DNA of 20,066 nt from Bacteroidales bacterium (GTDB lineage Bacteria; Bacteroidota; Bacteroidia; Bacteroidales; SM23-62), in the NCBI GenBank assembly GCA_016783865.1, contig JADHVS010000063.1, positions 1 through 20,066 of the forward strand, read 5' to 3'. The notes under the pieces are model-generated. The model did no database searches. It saw only the letters and a list, made by a program, of their open reading frames with translations, and was not told the DNA's origin. Shown here piece after piece: positions 7,722 to 14,146 of this stretch. The stretch's first letter is position 1, and every line of letters begins with the position of its first letter. A program made the translations under genes and the position numbers.

Positions 7722-8576
7722 ATGAAAAACCTGATTGTTCCCATCGATTTCTCAAAAGAATCATTAGCCGGTCTTGATCTTGCAATGCTCTTCACTAAGA
7801 AACAGCAGACCACAGTGCAAATGGTTTATGTACAAAAGAAAAGTTCGGATTATAACAGCCCTGGTTATTTCAAGGAAGAAAAAGCCTATGCTGAGAGGGA
7901 ATTTAAGAAAATTGTAAAGCAATATTCGTCAAAACTGAAAAACGACTCCAAGCTTAAATATATCATTAAATCCGGCAGGATTTACCGGGAAATTGTTGGC
8001 CAGGTTGAATCCTTCGATGACGCAATGGTGATTGCTTCAACGCATGGTGCTTCAGGTTTTGAGGAATTTTTCATTGGCAGCAATGCCTATAAGATCATTT
8101 CAGCTACCCACCAGCCTGTCATGACTGTCAGATCGATTAAGGCACCTTCTGAAATAAAAAAAATTGTAATGCCTATTGATCTAACATTGGATTCGAGGCA
8201 AAAAGTTCCTTTCACTGCTGAATTGGCTCAGTTATTTGATGCTGAAATTCATATCATTACAGTTTCCTCTTCCAAGAGTAAAAGAATCATTGACCGACTA
8301 AACGCATATGCAGCCCAGGTCGAAAATTATGTGAAAGCCAGGAAAATCAAATGCAAGGTTAAGTCACTTGTGGGTGAGAATATTGTTGACCTCATTACTG
8401 TCTATGCCGATTCGGTAGATGCCAACATGATATCCATAATGAAGGAACAGCTCAAAAACTTGAGTTTCCTTGGCAGCATCACACATCAAATTGTGACCAG
8501 GTCGAAAGTGCCTGTTCTTTCCATATCTGCTAAAGAGATCCATATTGCAACCGGATTCAGTTCCACCGGAGGATAA
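7722..8576 (+). CDS. Tandem universal stress protein (UspA family)
   Basis: A 284-residue cytoplasmic protein with two Usp domains. Domain 1 (about 1-138) begins NLIVPIDFS and has the glycine-rich nucleotide-loop signature THGASGFEEFFIGSNAYK (G109-x2-G112-x6-G119-S120). Domain 2 (about 145-275) begins KKIVMPIDLT but replaces the loop with MKEQLKNLSFLGSITHQ, so it probably does not bind ATP there. This active/degenerate pairing is frequent in tandem Usp proteins. It is monocistronic, with the ATG at 7722 immediately before the first beta strand. The upstream dyad suggests stress- or growth-linked control (inference). Confidence 0.9.
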   Translation: MKNLIVPIDFSKESLAGLDLAMLFTKKQQTTVQMVYVQKKSSDYNSPGYFKEEKAYAEREFKKIVKQYSSKLKNDSKLKYIIKSGRIYREIVGQVESFDDAMVIASTHGASGFEEFFIGSNAYKIISATHQPVMTVRSIKAPSEIKKIVMPIDLTLDSRQKVPFTAELAQLFDAEIHIITVSSSKSKRIIDRLNAYAAQVENYVKARKIKCKVKSLVGENIVDLITVYADSVDANMISIMKEQLKNLSFLGSITHQIVTRSKVPVLSISAKEIHIATGFSSTGG

Positions 8577-8588
8577 GGATTGGCCGAC

Positions 8589-8602
8589 ATCCCCTGAGGG
8601 AT
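8589..8602. terminator. Small hairpin between convergent genes
   Basis: ATCCC-CTGA-GGGAT forms a 5-bp stem with a 4-nt loop between the stress-protein stop and the DUF2461 stop. A second CGGGG (8612-8616) could pair alternatively with CCCC. There is no T-tract, so the terminator role is weakly supported. Confidence 0.3.
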
Positions 8603-8634
8603 TCTAATTACGCGGGGCGAGGAGTTTCAATAGT

Positions 8635-9297
8635 CTATTCCACCTTGTAGCTGTAATTAATAAAGTCGATGAATGGCTTCATGATCCTGAATCCTTTTCC
8701 AAGCTCTTTTAAAAGATACTGACCAGTTATTATATCGTCCGGAAGGGGTTTCCACACGGTATAACCTTTATGCTTTAAAAGTTCGATATGTGGAAAATCT
8801 GCAGGGAAATCCTTGGGCGGTTTCACCAGTTTTTCATCCATGATCTCACCAAAATACTGATTGAAGCTTTTATCTTTAATAATACCCAGGAATTCATCAA
8901 TATTCTCATATATTTCTTTCCTTAAGACTTTGAGTTTGTCGGGAGGTGGCATATGTGCCCCTCCAGCCAGAAAAGATCCGTCGGGTTCCAGGTGAAAATA
9001 GTATCCGGCATTACCCGATTTTTTCCCACCAGCCACCACATGCGCTCCCATGTTAGTCTTATAGGGGGACTTGTCTTTTGAAAATCTCACATCCCGGAAT
9101 ATCCTGAAGATAACTGATTTAGGTTCTATGGGCCCAATCTCGGGACTGAACTGGTTAATTTCACTTATCAGGCTGGAAATAAATGCCTCGAAATCCTTTT
9201 TTGATTCTTTGTACCACTCCTTGTTGGTCTGGAACCAATCCCGGTTATTGTTGTTTTTCAACTGAACCAGGAAATTTAAAGTTCTTTTGCTTATCAT
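8635..9297 (-). CDS. DUF2461 family protein (TIGR02453-like)
   Basis: A 220-residue soluble protein. The start is placed at the ATG at 9297-9295. The longer frame from 9489 would run antisense through the ispD 5' end and add 64 residues unlike the family. Features typical of DUF2461: an N-terminal NNNNRDWFQTNKEWY, the core IFRIFRDVRFSKDKSPYKTN, the YYFHLEPDGSFLAGG strand, and PPKDFPADFPHIELLKHKGY near the C-terminus. The function of the family is not established. It is divergent from ispD with a 40-bp shared promoter region and convergent with the stress protein. Confidence 0.9.
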   Translation of the reverse strand: MISKRTLNFLVQLKNNNNRDWFQTNKEWYKESKKDFEAFISSLISEINQFSPEIGPIEPKSVIFRIFRDVRFSKDKSPYKTNMGAHVVAGGKKSGNAGYYFHLEPDGSFLAGGAHMPPPDKLKVLRKEIYENIDEFLGIIKDKSFNQYFGEIMDEKLVKPPKDFPADFPHIELLKHKGYTVWKPLPDDIITGQYLLKELGKGFRIMKPFIDFINYSYKVE

Positions 9298-9303
9298 TAT
9301 TAG

Positions 9304-9323
9304 TAACTTTGGTAACAAATTTA
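9304..9323. promoter_or_regulatory. Overlapping divergent -7 boxes between DUF2461 and ispD
   Basis: The plus strand has TAACTTTG at 9304-9311, pointing to ispD (ATG 9338). The minus strand has TAAATTTG at 9323-9316, pointing to DUF2461 (ATG 9297). Both fit TAnnTTTG, but neither has TTTG at an exact 19-nt spacing. The two starts of transcription would overlap within about 15 bp. Confidence 0.45.
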
Positions 9324-9337
9324 TTGCGGGATAAGAT

Positions 9338-10003
9338 ATGAAAAAATATGTAATCATCGTGGCAGGTGGAAGAGGTGTTCGGATGGATTCCGAGTTGCCC
9401 AAACAATTTATTATCCTGTCAGGGAGGCCCATAATATTGCATACGGTCTTGTTGTTCCAAAGATTTGATCCCACGATTGAGACCATCATTGCTATTCATC
9501 CCGACTATCAGGATTACTGGAAGCGGTTATTGGATGAGTATCAGTTCAATTTTAAACATATACTGGTAACAGGAGGATCTGAACGATTCCATTCAGTAAA
9601 GAATGCCCTGGATCATGTTCGTGACGAAGGCATCATTGCTGTCCATGATTCTGTTAGGCCCCTCGTTTCCCCGGGAACTGTACAACGGAGTTTTGCCATG
9701 GCTGAAGAAAAGGGTACTGCCGTTCCATGCCTTGGGATTCCTGAGACGGTAAGAAGCATAGATCCGGATGGAAGCAGAGTTGTTGCCAGGGATAGGTTAA
9801 GGATTATTCAAACTCCGCAGGTATTCCATTCACAAATACTGAAAGAATCATATCAGACTGATTACCGGGAGGAGTTTACCGATGATGCCAGCGTTGTGGA
9901 AAAAGCCGGGCATACTATCCACCTGGTGGAAGGGAATGTTGAAAATATAAAAATTACCACCAAAGAAGACCTGAAACTGGCTGAATTTTATTTAGCGCAG
10001 TAA
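9338..10003 (+). CDS. ispD: 2-C-methyl-D-erythritol 4-phosphate cytidylyltransferase
   Basis: Third enzyme of the MEP isoprenoid pathway: CTP plus MEP gives CDP-ME. The 221-residue length is typical. The CTP-binding N-terminus VAGGRGVRMDSELPKQF (8-24) contains Arg15 and Lys22. The metal-binding HDSVRP (103-108), IPETVRSID (134-142), RDRLRIIQTPQVF (151-163), FTDDASVVE (180-188) and NIKITTKEDL (203-212) all match the family. There is no ispF fusion or neighbour, as is usual in Bacteroidota. The ATG at 9338 directly precedes the first strand. Confidence 0.96.
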   Translation: MKKYVIIVAGGRGVRMDSELPKQFIILSGRPIILHTVLLFQRFDPTIETIIAIHPDYQDYWKRLLDEYQFNFKHILVTGGSERFHSVKNALDHVRDEGIIAVHDSVRPLVSPGTVQRSFAMAEEKGTAVPCLGIPETVRSIDPDGSRVVARDRLRIIQTPQVFHSQILKESYQTDYREEFTDDASVVEKAGHTIHLVEGNVENIKITTKEDLKLAEFYLAQ

Positions 10004-10013
10004 TTTTCTCAGA

Positions 10014-10029
10014 TGATCCCGGAGGATCA
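10014..10029. terminator. Hairpin shared by the convergent ispD and DUF2807 ends
   Basis: TGATCC-CGGA-GGATCA gives a perfect 6-bp stem with a 4-nt loop. It begins 10 nt after the ispD stop and ends on the stop codon of the minus-strand gene (10027-10029). It could act in both directions. The flanking T/A runs are short. Confidence 0.45.
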
Positions 10030-10716
10030 CTCATGGTAGGTCTTCACAATTTCGCCCCCCAGGCTCGTGCTTTGGTTCAGCTTTTCAGGATCGCCGATAT
10101 AGCCTATAAATCCTTTAGAATTAGCTGTGGCATCGAGGGACTTACTGACAGCAATTTTGGCTTTTCCTCCCGAACTGGCAAGAACAATGGCCTGCTCACT
10201 CTGGAAATCATATCCGGAGAATGTAGCCCCGGTACCAGCTTTCACGTTTAAATAACTGGTCTGTCCTTTGAGAAAAAGAATAGCTCCTTCGGCCACGGAT
10301 GCAAACAGTGAATCTGAGTTTATTCTCAGTCTCGTTTCGCCCCCGTTCCCAATATTTAAATGGATCGTTTCAACGTATAATTCTTCTTCCGACCAAACAG
10401 ATGCTCTGCCTGAAGTAGTTATCGAATTCAGCGATGTGTAGTATAACTTAACCAGAACCTCGGCTTCTTTATTCCTGCCTTTCGTTGCGCGAACTTTTAA
10501 GGTCATGTCTGATATTTCATGGGTGACCTTATCAGGTTCCAGGTTTTTAATATCAATTTCTATGGCATTTTCCCTGGCCATTATTAATTGAACATCAATG
10601 CCATTGGAAACATCGAGTTTATTGAATTTTTCAAGTGTTGTTTTCTGGCTGAATAGTCCTGCCGGTAAAGCAAGCAGGAGAATCAATGAAATGGAATAGC
10701 GGGAAATATTCTTCAT
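10027..10716 (-). CDS. DUF2807 (GIN domain) exported protein
   Basis: A 229-residue protein with a Sec signal peptide (1-24, ending AGLFSQ). The ATG at 10716 is chosen because it starts at MKN before the signal helix and leaves about 18 nt after the predicted transcription start; the alternative at 10743 would overlap the -7 box. The mature part is a repetitive beta-helix-like GIN domain: FNKLDVSNGIDVQLIM, LKVRATKG, ITTSGRASVWSE, IGNGGETRLRINSDSL, VKAGTGATFSGYDF, SSGGKAKI. The family is periplasmic or outer-membrane-associated in Bacteroidota with no assigned function. TACATTTG (10748-10741, minus) is a good -7 box. Confidence 0.87.
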   Translation of the reverse strand: MKNISRYSISLILLLALPAGLFSQKTTLEKFNKLDVSNGIDVQLIMARENAIEIDIKNLEPDKVTHEISDMTLKVRATKGRNKEAEVLVKLYYTSLNSITTSGRASVWSEEELYVETIHLNIGNGGETRLRINSDSLFASVAEGAILFLKGQTSYLNVKAGTGATFSGYDFQSEQAIVLASSGGKAKIAVSKSLDATANSKGFIGYIGDPEKLNQSTSLGGEIVKTYHE

Positions 10717-10740
10717 GATATATTTTTTAAATATTAAATA

Positions 10741-10748
10741 CAAATGTA
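10741..10748 (-). promoter_or_regulatory. -7 box TACATTTG for the DUF2807 gene
   Basis: A perfect TAnnTTTG on the minus strand, about 25 nt upstream of the ATG at 10716. TTTG occurs upstream only at a 24-nt spacing, so the -33 element is uncertain. Confidence 0.45.
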
Positions 10749-10823
10749 ACCAATTATCAAAGTTATTTGGTTCAAATTCACCGTTCTATTTGAACATTTT
10801 ACCGGAGCGATGAGTTAGTTTAC

Positions 10824-11258
10824 CTATTTGTATATGAATTCAGGGATATTTAACTTGAACTTCAACTCCTTAGTGTCCAGCGTTAATCCATTCCTCTTCC
10901 ATCCGATCATTCCTTCCTTCAGGTTGAAGACATTAGTAAACCCTTTTTTTACAATCATTTCGCTGGCAGTAATACTCCGGATATTATCGGAACAATAAAC
11001 AAAAACCGGGGAATCAAGGTCAAGGGTATCTGTAATTCTGTATAATTCTTTACTATTTTCCGCGAGAAAAGCTCCCGGGATACGTTCAATCCTGAACTCA
11101 TCGTATGTCCGGGTATCAATGATAATATGATTATGGTGCAATTGCATCTGGATATAAAATTCCTCTGAATCCAGGTGACGGACCATTGAATCAGGATCGG
11201 TTTGGCCCGACAAATGCTGAATGAACATGAAAGAAAATATCAGGAAACGAATATTCAT
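10824..11258 (-). CDS. Exported single-domain rhodanese-like protein
   Basis: A 144-residue protein with an N-terminal signal (MNIRFLIFSFMFIQHLSGQ). The start is set at the ATG at 11258 because the 13 extra residues from 11297 precede, rather than form part of, the signal helix. The rhodanese fold is indicated by HIIIDTRTYDEFRIERIPGAF (44-64) and the active-site loop Y88-C89-S-D-N-I-R94-S, with Cys89 as the persulfide-carrying nucleophile. The usual Gly of CxxGxR is Asn here. A C-terminal NLKEGMIGWKRNGL motif follows. Likely a periplasmic sulfurtransferase or thiol protein. It is divergent from comF. Confidence 0.88.
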   Translation of the reverse strand: MNIRFLIFSFMFIQHLSGQTDPDSMVRHLDSEEFYIQMQLHHNHIIIDTRTYDEFRIERIPGAFLAENSKELYRITDTLDLDSPVFVYCSDNIRSITASEMIVKKGFTNVFNLKEGMIGWKRNGLTLDTKELKFKLNIPEFIYK

Positions 11259-11301
11259 GACTATGGAACGATAAATTACAAAAAATTCATATAACAATGA
11301 C

Positions 11302-11309
11302 TTGATTTG
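11302..11309 (+). promoter_or_regulatory. Possible -7 box upstream of comF
   Basis: TTGATTTG matches TAnnTTTG in all but the second position. A transcript from it would start near 11316, leaving a leader of about 38 nt before the ATG at 11355. That argues against the TTG at 11307 as a start. Confidence 0.3.
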
Positions 11310-11354
11310 TACGATATCATGATAAAATTGGGATTAAGAAAAAACGATATTATC

Positions 11355-12041
11355 ATGGAATGTTTTATGGATTTTATCAATCTTATCTTTCCAAAAGTTT
11401 GTCCGGCCTGCGGGGAATTACTGATGAAAAATGAATCGGTGATTTGCGCTGGTTGTTTATATGCCTTACCCAGGACTAATTTTCATCTTGAACGAGACAA
11501 CCCGGTTGCAAAAACTTTCTGGGGAAGGGTAAGGCTCGAAAATGCAACCTCCTTTTATTCGTACCAGGCGGGGAGCTATCTCAGAAGGCTTATCCATGAG
11601 CTAAAATATAAAGGCTTTAAGGAAATAGGGGAGGAATTGGGAAGGCAATTCGGGAATGAGCTGCAAGCAACTGCATTTAATGAATCAGAGTTGATAATAC
11701 CGGTTCCGCTAGGCAAAAGAAAAATGAAGAAAAGAGGGTTTAACCAGAGCGAATGCATCGCAAGGGGATTATCTCTTTCAATGGGAAAAGCAGTAAACAC
11801 AACCGCCGTCATCAGAACCAGAAACACCCGCACCCAGACAAAAAAGTCACGATACGACCGGTGGCTGAATGTAGAAGATTCCTTTCGGGTTGTGGATGCC
11901 AATGCCCTTCAGGAAAAACATATTCTGCTCGTAGATGATGTGGTTACTACGGGAGCTACTATTGAGGCCTGTGCCTCTGAAATATTGAAAGTCCCGGGAG
12001 CTAAAGTTAGTGTTGCTACACTTGGGGTGGTACTTAGATAA
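11355..12041 (+). CDS. comF: ComF family phosphoribosyltransferase-like protein
   Basis: A 228-residue cytoplasmic protein related to ComFC/GntX, linked in other bacteria to transformation and DNA processing. An N-terminal zinc-ribbon has C16-P-A-C19 and C31-A-G-C34. The type I PRTase domain follows, with HELKYKGF (81-88), a conserved IPVPLGKRKMKKRGFNQ (115-131) and the PRPP loop LLVDDVVTTGAT (191-202). The ATG at 11355 gives the family's short lead MECFMDFINLIFPKVC. Earlier in-frame starts (TTG 11307, ATG 11319) would add residues the family lacks. The downstream four-helix-bundle unit begins 4 nt after the stop. Confidence 0.9.
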   Translation: MECFMDFINLIFPKVCPACGELLMKNESVICAGCLYALPRTNFHLERDNPVAKTFWGRVRLENATSFYSYQAGSYLRRLIHELKYKGFKEIGEELGRQFGNELQATAFNESELIIPVPLGKRKMKKRGFNQSECIARGLSLSMGKAVNTTAVIRTRNTRTQTKKSRYDRWLNVEDSFRVVDANALQEKHILLVDDVVTTGATIEACASEILKVPGAKVSVATLGVVLR

Positions 12042-12045
12042 AGCA

Positions 12046-12143
12046 GTTACAAGTTGCAGGTTACAAGTTGCAGGTTACAGGTTACAGGTTACAAGTTGCA
12101 GGTTACAAGTTGCAGGTTACAGGTTACAAGTTACAGGTTTCAG
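12046..12143 (+). repeat. 14-unit tandem array of a 7-bp repeat (GTTACAR/GTTGCAG)
   Basis: Fourteen contiguous heptamers without spacers. The pattern is GTTACAA or GTTGCAG alternating with GTTACAG, ending in GTTTCAG. The array starts 4 nt after the ComF stop and ends 18 nt before the ATG of the four-helix-bundle gene. A four-unit array in the opposite orientation follows that gene. Three units make 21 nt, so the array is open in frame and can look coding, giving a repeated LQVTSCR-type peptide. Confidence 0.95.
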
Positions 12144-12161
12144 GTAAAAAGAATAAAGAGA

Positions 12162-12523
12162 ATGAAAAGTTATAGAGATCTTGAGATTTATCAGAAAGCC
12201 TTTGATTTAGCTATTAAGGTTCATAAATTTTCCTGGGAATTACCAGCCTATGAAAAGTTTGAAATAGGCAGTCAAATTAGAAAATCAGCTATGAGTATTA
12301 AAGATAACATGTGGAAGGATATGGAAGAAGAAAATATAAGCAGGAATTTATAAGATTTCTTGTGATAGCACATGCATCTTCTGATGAATTAATCTCACAA
12401 CTTGAAACAATCAAGATTCTATATCAAGAATTACAAGTCAATGATCTGCTTACAGATTATTATAAGCTAAGTAAGCAGATAAATTCCTTTATAAGGTATA
12501 TAGAAACTAATTGGAAAACCTAA
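12162..12523 (+). pseudogene. Four-helix-bundle protein (S23/IVS-type, TIGR02436), frameshifted
   Basis: The first part, from the ATG at 12162, reads MKSYRDLEIYQKAFDLAIKV and on to [14 protein letters not shown], as in S23-type four-helix-bundle proteins. After base 12310 the family sequence continues in another frame: [24 protein letters not shown], then IRYIETNWK and stop at 12523. One missing base between AT (12309-12310) and GTG (12311) explains the break. The in-phase reading ends early at 12353. Restored, the protein would be about 120 residues, the usual length. Relatives lie in 23S rRNA intervening sequences, and Avd of diversity-generating retroelements shares the fold. No reverse transcriptase is nearby. 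The break could be real decay or a sequencing error. Confidence 0.88.
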
Positions 12524-12529
12524 GCCCAC

Positions 12530-12557
12530 CTGCAACCTGTAACCTGTAACTTGCAAC
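12530..12557 (-). repeat. Four-unit heptamer array, inverted relative to 12046-12143
   Basis: The plus strand reads CTGCAAC, CTGTAAC, CTGTAAC, TTGCAAC, the reverse complement of GTTGCAA/GTTACAG/GTTACAG/GTTGCAG. It begins 6 nt after the four-helix-bundle stop and ends 9 nt before the stop codon of the outer-membrane barrel gene. Against the left array (units at 12067-12094), 25 of 28 positions can pair. Confidence 0.92.
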
Positions 12558-12566
12558 ATCAGAGAT

Positions 12567-13175
12567 CTAGCGTGAGATCTGGTAATATACACCGAACATT
12601 AGCACATTATTATACTGCCCCCTGTTAAGCAACCATTCCTGTCCGCTGGCATGCTCCCGGATAGGTATTACTGAATATCCGTATCGGACGTTGACCGTGA
12701 TAACATCCCAGAATTTGTAACCAATACCGCCCAGGGCGCTGAGCGTAATTCTGTGGAATTCGGGTGATTCTTCAGGAGTGGGACCGTACTGATCCTCTTC
12801 GCGGTCGTACACAATAAATTCAGGAGAGATCCCCAGGTCGAAAATCACATTCTCCTTGTAATGATACTGAAACATCAGGGGGATATCGACATAATGCAGA
12901 ACCAGTTTATAGTAAAATGCATCATTCTCATTATCTGAGGCATAGGCACCTTTCATGATATATCTCAATTCCATCTGCCCCCCAATGGTATAAGTGAACA
13001 TCCTCTTGGCATAACCACCAGCCATAAATCCAAGCTTATTAAAACCGGAATAAGTGTCGCCATCCACCTGGCTGGCAGTTAATCCGCCTACAACGCCACC
13101 TTCAAAATATCTTGATTGCGAATATCCAAGCAATGGAACTAAAATGAAAAGAGTTAAAATGAAAAGTTTTCTCAT
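12567..13175 (-). CDS. PorT-type outer-membrane beta-barrel protein
   Basis: A 202-residue protein with signal peptide MRKLFILTLFILVPLLGYSQ. Alternating amphipathic beta strands follow, typical of the Bacteroidota OMP_b-brl_2/PorT-like family: GGVVGGLTASQVDGD, GFMAGGYAKRMF, GGQMELRYIMKGAY, LVLHYVDIPLMFQYHY, FDLGISPEFIVYD, ALGGIGYKFWDVITVNVRYGYSVIPI and a last strand ending in VYYQISR. The terminal aromatic-rich strand fits outer-membrane insertion. The ATG lies 19 nt after the sirtuin stop, so the two are probably co-transcribed. The specific role is unknown, and PorT-like folds include type IX secretion parts as well as many orphans. Confidence 0.85.
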   Translation of the reverse strand: MRKLFILTLFILVPLLGYSQSRYFEGGVVGGLTASQVDGDTYSGFNKLGFMAGGYAKRMFTYTIGGQMELRYIMKGAYASDNENDAFYYKLVLHYVDIPLMFQYHYKENVIFDLGISPEFIVYDREEDQYGPTPEESPEFHRITLSALGGIGYKFWDVITVNVRYGYSVIPIREHASGQEWLLNRGQYNNVLMFGVYYQISR

Positions 13176-13194
13176 GGCAAAGGTTCTTGAAAGG

Positions 13195-13887
13195 CTAAGA
13201 ATATTTTTCCAGCAATTGCTTTTTCATGATGGGAACACCAATGCTGGCTTTTTCCTTGATGAATTCAACTTCGCGGTACCAGGATATATTCATTTCATTC
13301 GGATCGACAAGGTAAATAGGTACACCCTGCGGCACATAGTCAAGCAGTCCAGCTGCCGGGTAAACAACCAGGGAAGTCCCGATAACTGCAAAAATATCGG
13401 CCTGGCGGGTGAGCTCAATGGCTGATTCCATCTTGGTGACAGCTTCTCCAAACCAGACAACATGCGGCCTGAGCTGATGGCCATTTTCACAGGTGTCGCC
13501 ACGGTTCAGCTCCCACCCTTCAATTTCATAAACAAGAGAGGGATCAACCGTGCTCTCAGCTTTTCTGATTTCACCATGAATGTGCAAGATCTTTTTGTTT
13601 CCGGCCCGCTCGTGAAGGTCATCTACATTCTGGGTGACGATCTCAACGTCAAAAAACTCTTCCAGTTCAGCCAGGGCCAGGTGACCGGGATTAGGCTCCG
13701 AATCCAGCAATTGTTTGCGTCGCTCATTATAAAACCTCAATACAAGGTCCATGTCTTTTTCCCACCCTACAGGACTGGCTACTTCGTGAACATCGTATTC
13801 TTCCCATAATCCTCCCATATCACGGAAGGTTTTCAAACCACTCTCTGCGCTTATACCACTACCGGTTAATACAACTAATTTTTTCAA
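13195..13887 (-). CDS. cobB: Sir2 family NAD-dependent protein deacylase
   Basis: A 230-residue class III sirtuin that removes acyl groups from lysines using NAD. NAD-binding motifs are GSGISAESGLKTFRD (9-23) and TQNVDDLHERAG (85-96). The catalytic base is H104 in IHGE. GTSLVVYPAAG (170-180) closes the Rossmann fold. Tyr53-x2-Arg56 matches the CobB/SIRT5 acyl-pocket pair, suggesting activity on succinyl or other acidic acyl groups. The zinc-ribbon region (106-148) keeps RPHVVWFGE but has only one cysteine (C133) instead of four, so the structural zinc site is absent. It has a consensus promoter upstream and an outer-membrane gene downstream. Confidence 0.92.
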   Translation of the reverse strand: MKKLVVLTGSGISAESGLKTFRDMGGLWEEYDVHEVASPVGWEKDMDLVLRFYNERRKQLLDSEPNPGHLALAELEEFFDVEIVTQNVDDLHERAGNKKILHIHGEIRKAESTVDPSLVYEIEGWELNRGDTCENGHQLRPHVVWFGEAVTKMESAIELTRQADIFAVIGTSLVVYPAAGLLDYVPQGVPIYLVDPNEMNISWYREVEFIKEKASIGVPIMKKQLLEKYS

Positions 13888-13909
13888 TGTAATTGGGATT
13901 GGTTCCAGA

Positions 13910-13940
13910 CAAATTTAAATGTTACCTCAAAGATCGCAAA
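13910..13940 (-). promoter_or_regulatory. Consensus Bacteroidota promoter for the sirtuin gene
   Basis: The minus strand has TTTG (13940-13937), then exactly 19 nt, then TAAATTTG (13917-13910), a full TTTG-N19-TAnnTTTG match. The predicted transcription start is near 13903, about 16 nt before the ATG at 13887. Confidence 0.7.
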
Positions 13941-14017
13941 ATAAATATCCATTTCAGAGATGTATAATATTTTACAAGAATATATATATTTAATTAATTG
14001 GCCTTGTGTAACTTACA

Positions 14018-14096
14018 ATGATAATATTTCAATTACTTTTTGTGATAATAATGAAAATATTATCATGGACGTTTCCATCTATTTCCCTAAATTAGT
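14018..14096 (+). promoter_or_regulatory. Dyad operator plus TAAATTAGT box upstream of dnaG
   Basis: ATGATAATATTT (14018-14029) is perfectly inverted as AAATATTATCAT (14055-14066). A further TGATAAT half-site lies between them (14043-14049). TAAATTAGT (14088-14096) follows the ATTATCA half-site after 22 nt, exactly as upstream of the stress-protein gene. The rest of the 13941-14146 gap is AT-rich without other recognisable signals. Confidence 0.5.
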
Positions 14097-14146
14097 AGCT
14101 GGTAGTTCGAATGTATAAATAACAGATAAATAGGCGGTTAAATTTT

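Noticed and set aside
9298..9489. N-terminal extension of the DUF2461 protein
   Set aside because: It runs antisense through the conserved CTP-binding start of ispD, and the family begins near ISKRTLNFL.
12046..12143. CRISPR-like repeat array
   Set aside because: The 7-bp units are directly contiguous with no spacers, and no cas genes are near. It is a tandem repeat.
12054..12161. Coding sequence starting inside the heptamer array
   Set aside because: The apparent peptide is just the translated repeat. The family start is the ATG at 12162.
12162..12523. Diversity-generating retroelement (Avd-like four-helix protein)
   Set aside because: No reverse transcriptase, template repeat or variable repeat is present. 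The sequence fits the general S23-type family.
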